Assembly: GCA_001600175.1 (NCBI GenBank)
Contig: BCJC01000005.1
Location: forward strand, 1,220,471 to 1,284,470
DNA: 64,000 bases
Source: Erythrobasidium yunnanense
Taxonomy: Eukaryota > Basidiomycota > Cystobasidiomycetes > Erythrobasidiales > Erythrobasidiaceae
Direction of reading: 5' to 3'
Shown here: piece by piece, positions 55,308 to 64,000 of the stretch
How the letters are laid out: each line of letters starts with the position of its first letter
Numbering within the stretch: the first letter of the stretch is position 1
Program-made: the position numbers and the translations under genes
Notes under the pieces: model-generated
Seen by the model: the letters and a program-made list of their open reading frames with translations, nothing else
What the model was told of the DNA's origin: nothing
Databases searched by the model: none

Positions 55308-57673
55308 ATGGTGACTACGCGAGCGCGGTCAGGCGCAACCAAAAAGCCAGAAGATACAGATGTCGCACTTCAGAAGACTTTTGGGAATCAGTCGCTGCTG
55401 GCCTGGGCGAGTGGATCCGCCAGAACGAAGACGTCCGGGACCGTGCGCAAATCTCAAAACTCTGCACCCATCTTGAACCTTCCTCTTGACATCCTATCTG
55501 TCGTGCGACTGCCCACCTGAATGTCTCTTCTCGGTGCGACTGCTGATCAATTTCTCTAGATCTTCTCCAAACTCCATCCACTGGATCTACTGAAATTAGG
55601 CAGAACATGCTATGATCTCAAGGCCTTCTTTCACTCGGAAGCCTCGAAATCAACTTGGAAAGCCAGCAGAAAGGCTCTTGGCTTTATCGTCACCGCCGAA
55701 GATGTCAATTTTGTGCGCGCCGCAAAAGAAGGGACATTCTGCCTTCCGGACTGTCCTACTTATCTATCCGAGCCTGCCTATGCTACTTTCTTGTTTATCC
55801 CTGTGTGCAGTGTGGGTGATCTGCCTCCTTGCGCAATAGGAAAACGCTAACGACCATCATGCCTCAGTACTGCTATACTGCGGGTTATCGTATGGTGGAT
55901 CTCTCGGCCTTCGGGACGAGAGCCTGTCGAACTTGTCAGTTGAAGGATTTAGTCTCGCTCAAAGCCCTCCAACTGGAGTGGAAGAAGGATGCAGACCCAC
56001 GTCTCTATGACATTCTGCCTCGAATGAAGGATCGAAACTCCAACAAAAAACCTAAACCTAGCGACAAGATATATCACAAGCCTACATGCCAAGTACTATT
56101 CGATAAATGTATGCAGTACGAGCTGGAAGTAAACTTCGACTCTAGAAAAGTCAGAGCCTTCTTTGCTAAAGGCGAGCAGGAAGTTGAGGAAAGGGAAGCC
56201 TTTGTGGAGAGCTATGCGGAGTACAAGACCGCAAAATCAAACCAGGATCACATCCTGTATCGTCGATATGAACGAGAGAGAGCGGACCGGATCGCACGAA
56301 ACAAGGCCTTGTGAGTTTTGGTGGTAACCAATATATAGCGCATCTCTATCACCTGCGTCTGATACGATGTCCAGTATTGCCATGAGGCTCGAACAGGAAG
56401 GTATTGAGACGTTTGTCACAGACTTAGAGGATTCAGGACGAGTTTCAAACTTGATAGTAAGCAATCGGAGTACTCATTCGATCAGTGCGAACTAACCTGG
56501 CGTCCACCTATAGAATGCCCTTAGAGAGGACTTAACCGAGCCAAACTTTGCCGAAATCAAGACTGAAGTGCTGAATTCATTGCAGCCTGTTCAAGAGCAG
56601 CGCCGCTATTTGACGGAGTTCTGGGACCCCGAAAATGCTCGGATTAGACATCTCTTGGACGAGTGCCGCACAACGCTTCCGCCTACGAGCGCCCTAGCCG
56701 AGTGCATGCGCCTGCCAGAATTTGTCAGACTCCCTACATGCAAGGCATTGGCGAATATGCCAGCATTCATCAATGGAGAGGAAGAGCAAAGGCTTGCTGT
56801 ATGGAATCAACACATTGACAGTGTTAAGCAGGACATCGCGTCTTGGATTTCAGCACAAGAGCAGTATATTCTTGGTCTGCTGGAAGAAGAGAAGGCAATA
56901 GCTTCACAAGATCCAAGTCAGCACGATCTCCTCGACCTGGACCTCGACCTGGACATGCTACGTATGCCGTTCATTAGGCTTGAATGTCACGAATGCGAAT
57001 CATTCCTGACCCTGGCAGAACTTCTCGTCCACGACTGCCCAGAGGCGTTTTCTCACCTCGGTCTCATGCACACACGGCGAAGATTGGCCGAAATGGGCAT
57101 TTCTACGGCGGAAGACTATAAAGCTCCCTTAAGCCTGAAAATTCTGAAGCACGATAATGTGGGATTGGACTGGCATGCAACCATGGTTGGCAAAGCAGTA
57201 TATGAAGCAGTAGTAGCAGTAGGCGGCGAGCCGCCACGGACAGCTCGTGAACTCAGACACAAAAAGGGCACTATCAATTGCGGCGCATGTCCTGAAGACA
57301 GTGGGGAGTATCAAGGAACCACCATACGCCTATGTGTAAGCTGCGCCTGCCTTCCTAGCATGGTCATCGCTGATATATATACGGCGACCAGCTCATGGCT
57401 CACGACAGACCTCCAATTCGCTCGGCGCGGCCGCACAAGAGCTTCGTCTACGAACTGCCCGAGGGGGGTTTGGATGCAGACGTCAACGACGACGCTGAAA
57501 CACCTCTGTTTCCATGGGCCGGTGCCTTCGGGGGCTACGACTCAGACGAGATTTCCGAGTCGTACTTGGACTATATGCATGGCGGGATGATGGCCGACAT
57601 TAATGCGGACATGATGATGGACATGATGATGGCAGGACAACCGTCTGATGATGATGAGGACTACAACTGGTAG
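55308..57673 (+). CDS. F-box-like Cys-rich protein, array copy 1 (intact)
   Basis: Probably a substrate adaptor of an SCF-type ligase. Six exons (55308-55502, 55560-55811, 55868-56310, 56375-56456, 56514-57335, 57392-57673) give 691 residues. After MVTTRARSGATKKPED comes an F-box-like helix set across intron 1 (LNLPLDILSVV, IFSKLHPLDLLKLGRTCYDLKAFF). Conserved Cys pairs follow: CRTCQLKDLVSLKAL, YHKPTC, CHECESFLTLAELLVHDC and CGAC, which look like zinc sites. The C-terminus differs from the other copies: it is acidic and Met-rich (MMADINADMMMDMMMAG, then SDDDEDYNW). It also has a short DLDLDLD run. It lacks the promoter block of copies 2-4 and shares a promoter with the BTB gene. The F-box call rests on pattern only. 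Confidence 0.75.
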
Positions 57674-57993
57674 GGCGGGACTTCACCCTCAGATGGGTTG
57701 ATCGAAGGCGCTAAAGAAGGGTTTCGTCAAGCGAGCGGATCTTAGATTCATGTAGTATTACATGTCAAGTTGCGTACAGCAGGTTCCTCTAGGTCTCTTA
57801 AAGCTCGGTAGTTCTCGGTTTTGAAGTCGCGAATAGTAACCGCGTCCAAGGCAGACAAGGGTGTGCAAAAGAGCAGTTTGTTGCGACTACAGCCTATATG
57901 TACATACTGTTAGCATGATGTCACACCAGGATTTGCTTTTGAGTGTGCCAATCTCGCTTTGTCCTCCTTACTTTCTGACCAACTCTTTCCAGG
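57674..57993. promoter_or_regulatory. Upstream region of array copy 2 with conserved block at 57826-57847
   Basis: 320 bp. The block reads GTCGCGAATAGTA, then AC, then CGCGTCC, starting 168 bp before the ATG. A TTGCGACTAC element follows at about 57881, an upstream ATGATG at 57915, and CTCTTTCCAGG just before the start codon. Confidence 0.6.
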
Positions 57994-60328
57994 ATGGTCA
58001 TGACAAGAAGCAGATCCGGGGCAGCGCCCAAACTGCCAGACCCAGACATAGCACTGCAGCACTCATTCTCAAATCAGTCTTTGCTCGCATGGGCGCATGG
58101 TACTCGAAAAAATACTAAGGAAGGGGTCGTGCGCAAGACGCAAAATACGACAAAGTCGATACTAAACCTCCCGCTAGATCTGCTCGCCATTGTGGGCTGC
58201 TCAAAAACCATGTCGCTGGCTCTCCATACTGACTCCTCCCCGCCTCGTCCACTGTAGATCTTCGGCTACATGGAGCCAATTTCGCTTGTACAACTGGGTA
58301 GGACATGCATCGACCTTAAACTCTTCCTGCACTCGCAAGCTTCCAAGTCTATCTGGACCTCAAGCCGAAAGGCTCTATCTTTCGACTTCACGGAGGATGA
58401 CGTGAAAATCCTCGGTGGATGGTCTAGTAACCAGCTTGGCACATATTCGCTTCCGAGCTGCCCCGGCTGGCTGACAGAACCTGGCTATGCAGCCTTTCTG
58501 TTCGAACCTACTTGCTCGGTGCGCGTCGAGTCCCGCTCATCGTGCAACGGGTCTGAACTGATTTTATCGCAGTTCTGTCACGAGGGTGGCGCCAACATCA
58601 GTAAAGGCTCACTTACTTCCCGGGTCTGCTACGCCTGTCGCCACAAAGACTTTGTTAGTCTGAAGCAGCTCGAGTCTGAGTGGAAGACAGATGCAGACTC
58701 CCGCCTCTACGACATGCTCCCGCGCCTCGATGATGGACGCAACGGGAAGAAGCCGAGTAAAGCAGCCAAAATCTACCACAAGCCGACGTGTCAATCTATT
58801 TGCGACAAGGCCTTGGAATATGAGGTACAAGTCAAGTTCAACGCCAGGATGATGAATGCATTCTACAACAGGGGAGAAGAGGAGATCAAAGAAAGGATCG
58901 CGTTCATCGCTGCCTTCAGCGCCTACCAGAAAATGAAAGATACTTTGGGACAAGTCGCATATCTAAAGAAAAACCGCGAAGAGGAGGAAAGATACCAGCG
59001 AAACAGAGCTTCGTAAGTCTTTTGGAGTTCTTGCCAACCAATCCGCTAACACTCTTATCAACTCAGTGTCATTACCCGTCTTGAGGCAGAAGGACGCGAG
59101 ACTTTCGGGACCGATCTCGACGATTGCTACCTTGCTTCAGGTGTTATAGTGAGTCGTTACGAGGCAGATCGGACTGTTGTGATGTACCTGATACATTGAC
59201 AACCCAGAGACGAGAAAAGGGCGAAATGAGCGACGCCATTTTTGCTAGGATCAAGGATGATCTTGTCAAGCATTTGGACCCTGTTCAAGAGCAGAGAAGA
59301 TATCTCACCTCCTACTATGATCCTGGAACCGTGGCAATCAGAACTCGCCTAGATGACTTTCGTATGACTCTCCCTTCAGTGTCTGGTATGGACGGACGCA
59401 TTCGACTAGCAGACTTCGTGGAGCTACCCACCTGCAAAGCTCTAGCAGCTAATGCAAACTTCGTCAATGGAGAGGAGGCAGAACGTCAGGCTATCTGGGC
59501 AGAGAATCTGAGCAAAGTGCTGGAGAACATCATCGAGTGGGTGAACGCGCAGGAAGAGATTATTCTCTCTATCCTACAAGAGAAGAAGGACGCCAACTGG
59601 CAGTCATGCATCCAATGCAACGCCATGTCTACGATGTCGAGCTCGACAGGGCTTATCTTCGTATGCCGTACACTGTCTTCATCTGCCCCAGGTGCCAGAT
59701 CACGACACCTCATAGACTCGAAAATGTGCTGGTACACAACTGTTATGCAAAGTTTCTTAAACACAATCTCTCGAGCACCCGCAGACGGCTCAGGGAGGAA
59801 GGCCTCGATCTTACCGGCGTGTTCTCGTCGCCTCTGCTCTTCAAGAACGATAATCTACTGTTGGACTGGGAAAAGACGTCTGTTGGCAAGAATATCTACG
59901 AAGCTGTTGTCGCTGCCGGCGGGGAGGCCCCGACAACGTTCACCGCTCGACACAAAAAGGGACAGCTCAGCTGTGCAGACTGCGCAGAAGGTACCGTTGA
60001 GCGTATCGGAACTAGCGTTGCATTGAGCGTAAGCTGCTAGCATCTGCACTCTATCTCATCGTCGCTGAGAACCTGTACCGTCTAACAGTACGCCAATCAT
60101 GCTGGCGCCTCGTACTACGGCAACTCCAAAACTCATCGTAATTTCACATATGTACTGCCTGAAGGAGGATTGGAAACCGATCTCAACAACGATGCACCCA
60201 CTCCTCCTGCATATCTACAATTTGCCGATGACTTTTCAGACGAGTTCGATTCGGATATGGATCCCGAAGACTACCTGGTGATGATGGAAGATGCCGCAAA
60301 CATGATAGGCGCCGACTTGTTCGACTAG
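57994..60328 (+). pseudogene. F-box-like Cys-rich protein, array copy 2 (one frame break)
   Basis: Same architecture as copies 1 and 3. Exons 57994-58191, 58258-58518, 58573-59012, 59067-59148, 59208-60028 and 60089-60328. The F-box-like part (LNLPLDLLAIV, GYMEPISLVQLGRTCIDLKLFLHS), CYACRHKDFVSLKQL, YHKPTC, CPRCQITTPHRLENVLVHNC and CADC are all present. Exon 5 is 821 nt, not a multiple of three: near 59585-59610 the frame changes just before QRHVYDVELDRAYL, where copy 3 is continuous. No intron fits there, so this is a one-base loss in the gene or a sequence error. The second intron (58519-58572) is 54 nt without a stop, so retention would keep the frame and add 18 residues. The C-terminus is acidic (DSDMDPEDYLVMMED). 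Confidence 0.72.
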
Positions 60329-60747
60329 AATCCGAAGTAGCGGCAGAAGGACTGCGCCTAAGAAGGAATAGATGCGGTGCCACATATCGAATACCACAAT
60401 TCGATACGATCTGCAGTCGTGTAGCGATAGTTGCTTTCGTTTGGCATGCTGAACTGCCTTGCCCCATTGCTATCGGGCTAACTGCCAGACCTCAGACGAG
60501 GCTGCTCGCTGATCAGCTTTACCACTGGCTATCCTTATAGTCTGTCTTTGCTCGCTGATTCGGTAGTTTTCGGTGACAGAGTCGCGAATAGTAGACGCGT
60601 CCAAGCGCCGACAAGGCTGCTACAAGGGCAGTCCGTTGCGACTACAGGCATTATACACGTACTGCTATCATGATGTCACATAAAGATCTGCTTTTGACAT
60701 TGCGAATTTGCTTTGTCCTTCTTGGTTCCCGACCAACTCTTTCCAGG
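60329..60747. promoter_or_regulatory. Upstream region of array copy 3 with conserved block at 60581-60602
   Basis: 419 bp. The block reads GTCGCGAATAGTA, then GA, then CGCGTCC, starting 167 bp before the ATG, followed by TTGCGACTAC and an upstream ATGATG at 60670. In this copy the upstream ATG is in frame with the main start (78 nt). Confidence 0.6.
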
Positions 60748-63078
60748 ATGGTCACAACAAGAAGCAGATCTGGCGCAGCGCCCAAGCTGCCTGACCCAGA
60801 CATAGCGCTACAGCATTCATTCTCCAATCAATCTCTGCTTTCGTGGGCCAATGGATCTCGAAAAAACTCGAAGCCAGGGGTCGTGCGCAAACCGCAAAAC
60901 GCCTCGATCCTGAATCTGCCGCTGGACCTGCTCGCTATTGTGTGTTGCTATTGATTAGCTAGCTCCAGCGTCACTAACTGCCGTATCCCTCCACGCGTCA
61001 CAGATTTTCTCGGAATGTCATCCAAGCTCCCTTCTGCAATTCGGCAGAACGTGCTATGATCTCAAGCTATTCTTCCACTCACCAGCATCAAAACCTATTT
61101 GGATTGCATCTCGAAAGGCTTTATCGTTCACTATTGCCGAAGACGATATCAAGGGTCTTTCCTCCTTCCACCGAACGTTCAACACTGGCACTTTCGCGCT
61201 TCCACCCTGCCCCTCCTTCTTTGTAGAACCTCAGTATGCAGCTTTTTTATTTGATCGCACCTGCTCAGTGAGTGGTCAGCCGGCTCGAATAGAGACTGAT
61301 CACTGACGATCTCTTCGTCCGCCGCAGTTCTGCTCCGAAAAAGACTCGTTCACAGGCAATGGTTCGTTGATCGCCCGAACCTGTCGAAGTTGCTACAGGA
61401 AGGACTTTGTCTCGAAGAAGGAGTTGATGGCCGAATGGAAAGACGATGCAGACCCACGCCTCTACGACATGCTTCCTCAGTTCCAGAGTACAAATTGGCG
61501 AGGGAAGAAGCCAACCAAAGCCGCAAGAGTCTATCACAAGCCTACATGCCAACAAATTTTCGACAAAGCCGAAAAGTATGATATGGAAGTCAAGTTCAAT
61601 GCAAGAATGATGAACGCGTTTTACGCGAAAGGAGATGAGGAGATCAAGGAGAGGACTGCTTTTGCGGCTGCGAACTCTGCCTTTGAGGATGCCACGAGAA
61701 GCTTGGCCCAAATCGAGGCAAGACAGAAGACGCAAAAGATAGAAGAGAGACTGCAGAGAAACAAAGCATCGTATGTCAAAGTCTCTCCGATGCTTACATC
61801 CTGCTGAAACAGCTTACAGTATCGTCCTGAGACTCGAGGCAGACGGTCGCGAAGTGTTTGGAAGTGATATCGACGATTGCTCTACTGCATTGAATCTGAT
61901 TGTGAGCTTTCAGCGGAGCATTGTTCCTATTGCAGCACTGATACTGATCGGTCGTCGTTACAGAAAACGCAAGAAAAGGAGATAGATGACGAGATTTATG
62001 CAAGAATCAAAGACCGCCTGATCGAGTACCTGGAACCCGTACAGCAAGAGAGACGATACCTTGAAACTTACTATGACCCTGAGAACACCCGCATTAGAGG
62101 CATCATGGACGGCTTTCGCCTCACTCTGCCCGTTCAGGATGGTCTCGCAGGACAGCTTCGCCTCGCCGATTTCCTGGAGCTCCCAACATGCAAGGCTCTG
62201 CAGGCTAATTCGAGCTTTATCAATGGTGAGGACGAGGCTAGAAAGACAATCTGGGCAGAAAATTTGGAGAGTATTCGTGGAGATATTGCTGCGTGGATTG
62301 ATCAGAAGGAGACCGCCATACTAGTTCGATTACAAGAAAAGAAGAACTCCAAGCTGGAGAACATGCACAACACACAACGCCATGTCTATGACGTGGCTCT
62401 ATCAAAGGATTACCTCCACAAGCCTTATGCCATGTTCACATGCACAACTTGCCAAGGCCTTGGAACTCTCAAAATGGAACAGGTTCTGACCCACAACTGT
62501 TTCGCTACCTATCTTCCCTATAATCTCCCCAATACGCGACGACGCCTTAGCGACCAGGGTAACAACACACACAGCACATTCTCGGCTCCCTTTCTGGTCT
62601 CTAGTCCTAGGCTCGACCTTCAGTGGGAGAAGACCTCGACCTGCAAGAACATCTACGACGCAGTTGTGGCAGCCGGCGGCTCCCCTCCAGCTACTGTTGC
62701 TGCACTTCAACGCAGAAAAGGAAAGCTTACTTGCGATGACTGTCCCGAAGGCAGTGTCGAGCGAAATGGTACTACCGTGGCAGTCTCTGTGAGTCGAAAG
62801 TAACGATATCTTGCAAGCTTTAGCTAACTAAGCGGTGCCGGTCTCGTGCATAGTATACGAGCCATATCCCACTCGCCTACTACAGCAGCGCCAAGACTCA
62901 TCGAAACTTCACTTACGTCGTCTCTGAAGGTGGAGAAGAGGCGGATGTCGCGAGCGATACACCTAGTCCTCCTCCATATCCGCAATTTGGCGTCGATCTT
63001 TCGGACGAACTCAACTCTGAAGTGGATCCTGACGAATATCTGGACATGATGTTCGGTGGCTTACACGACTTGATGTAG
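60748..63078 (+). CDS. F-box-like Cys-rich protein, array copy 3 (intact)
   Basis: Six exons (60748-60939, 61004-61267, 61328-61770, 61820-61901, 61964-62788, 62854-63078) give 676 residues with no break. The N-terminus MVTTRSRSGAAPKLPDPDIAL is shared with copies 2 and 4. The F-box-like part is LNLPLDLLAI joined to FSECHPSSLLQFGRTCYDLKLFFHSP. Cys pairs: CRSCYRKDFVSKKEL, YHKPTC, CTTCQGLGTLKMEQVLTHNC and CDDC. A shared block VQQERRYLETYYDPENTRIRG and WEKTSTCKNIYDAVVAAGGSPP mark the C-terminal domain. It ends acidic (LSDELNSEVDPDEYLDMM). An in-frame ATG at 60670 would add 26 residues, but the paralogues do not support it as the main start. Confidence 0.78.
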
Positions 63079-63411
63079 GCTATACATCGCGCATCGCCAA
63101 ACAATGTTTTTACCAAAACAAAACAACTTAGACAAAGAGGAGGACTTTCGACATCTCTGTAGCCATAGTTCATGTTTCGTCGTTTCCTGCTAGCTGCTTC
63201 TATCAATGCTATCAATTTACTGCTGAAGCTGCGATGGGACCTAGTCGCGAATAGTAGGCGCGTCCAGCTGATAAGGGAAACGAGCGGAAAGAGCAGTAAT
63301 GTGCGACTGCATTCATTAATGGCATACTATCTCATATGTCACTCCCAGAATTGCGTTTTAGAAACGGCGATCTCGCTTTGTCCCGCTTGCTTCCCGACCG
63401 ACTCTTCCAGC
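63079..63411. promoter_or_regulatory. Upstream region of array copy 4 with conserved block at 63244-63265
   Basis: 333 bp. The block reads GTCGCGAATAGTA, then GG, then CGCGTCC, starting 168 bp before the ATG. The later TTGCGACTAC element is changed to GTGCGACTGC. The sequence between block and ATG is clearly related to copies 2 and 3. Confidence 0.6.
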
Positions 63412-64000
63412 ATGGTGACGACGAGAAGCAAGTCTGGCGCTGCGCCGAAGCTCCCAGAGCCAGACATAGCATTGCAGAATTCATTCTCTAATCAGTCTCT
63501 GCTCTCGTGGGCAAATGGATCTCGAAGAAACTCGAAGCCAGGGGTCGTGCGCCAACCGCAAAACGCTTCGATTCTCAATCTGCCGCTGGACTTGCTTGCT
63601 ATCGTGTGTTGATGTTGTTTGAGTCGCCTTGTTCCAGCTGATGTCGCCTCTGCTTCACGACTTCCAGATCTTTTCTGAATGCCATCCCCTTTCCTTGCTC
63701 AACTTGGGTCGAACATGTTATGACCTCAAGCTATTCTTTCATTCTCCAGCTGCTAGACCTATTTGGCTCGCAAGCAGAAATACTCTCTCCTTCACTATCA
63801 CGGAAGAAGACGTCGAAGGACTGTACGACTGGGACACACTTTCAAAGATAGGCAGCTTCGCTCTGCCTCCCTGTCCCTTGCACTTCTCCGAACCGGCGTA
63901 CGCAGCCTTTCTATTTGATTCCTCATGTTCAGTGAGTGCTCAAGCTTGGCCAACGTGTGCGAGCTGATTCTATCTCCCGCTGTCCAGTTTTGTGCTGAGA
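63412..64000 (+). CDS. F-box-like Cys-rich protein, array copy 4 (cut by window edge)
   Basis: Exons 63412-63603 and 63668-63931 are complete and exon 3 begins at 63988. They encode MVTTRSKSGAAPKLPEPDIAL, the F-box-like segment (LNLPLDLLAI, FSECHPLSLLNLGRTCYDLKLFFHSP) and the first part of the following domain. Exon 1 (192 nt) and exon 2 (264 nt) have exactly the lengths of copy 3, suggesting copies 3 and 4 are the closest pair. No break is seen in the visible part. Confidence 0.75.

Larger units (their letters stand above)
55308..64000 (+). repeat. Head-to-tail array of at least four paralogous F-box-like genes
   Basis: Four gene units start at 55308, 57994, 60748 and 63412, spaced 2,686, 2,754 and 2,664 bp. 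Intron positions and phases are the same in every copy, exon 4 is 82 nt in copies 1-3, and exon 2 is 252-264 nt in all. This points to repeated local duplication. The array continues past the right edge. Confidence 0.9.

Noticed and set aside
59124-59207. Continuous open frame across the fourth intron of array copy 2
   Set aside because: Copies 1 and 3 show a clear intron at the same phase, and the splice signals at 59149 and 59207 are good.
60670-60747. In-frame N-terminal extension of array copy 3 as the true start
   Set aside because: Copies 2 and 4 have the matching ATG out of frame, and all copies share MV(T/M)TR as the first conserved residues.
55308-64000. The repeated units as a transposon family
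   Set aside because: No terminal repeats, target-site duplications, transposase or polymerase; the units are ordinary spliced genes with conserved intron phases.

Overview
The window looks like nuclear DNA of a basidiomycete fungus. Genes sit close together, GC is near 50 %, and most genes are cut by many short introns (mostly 45-80 nt, with GTRNGY-like donors and a CTRAC-type branch site about 20 nt before the acceptor). I could not narrow the lineage further. I saw no tRNA, rRNA, CRISPR array or transposon with recognisable ends. Gene models were spliced by eye; where I call a model complete, the exon lengths add up to an open frame.

Layout from left to right: cohesin regulator PDS5 (1-3470, runs off the edge); a double-length ABCG transporter and, only about 30 bp behind it, a peroxisomal PXA1-type ABC transporter (4.0-11.4 kb); about 4 kb without a secure gene; an uncharacterised minus-strand gene; frataxin; a PAR32-like RGGAGN-repeat protein; TFIIF beta; SelO pseudokinase AMPylase; an F-box/WD-like protein; two orphan minus-strand genes; a type II membrane glycosyltransferase head to head with KIN17; a 1,561-residue RING-H2 protein; PEX11; RRP12; a dual-targeted carnitine acetyltransferase; a small Cys-rich membrane protein; Mo25/HYM1; the chitin synthase activator SKT5/CHS4; and a BTB-domain gene.

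From 55.3 kb to the right edge there is a head-to-tail array of at least four paralogous F-box-like genes. Copies 2-4 carry the same 22-bp promoter block 167-168 bp before the start codon. Copy 1 lacks it and shares a 92-bp divergent promoter with the BTB gene. Copy 2 has a frame break, copy 3 is intact, and copy 4 is cut by the window edge.

Themes: three genes serve peroxisomal fatty-acid metabolism (PXA1, PEX11, carnitine acetyltransferase with a C-terminal AKL). Several encode possible ubiquitin-ligase parts (F-box array, F-box/WD, RING-H2, BTB). Most of the rest are conserved housekeeping genes. The F-box array with its co-duplicated promoter is the most unusual feature.
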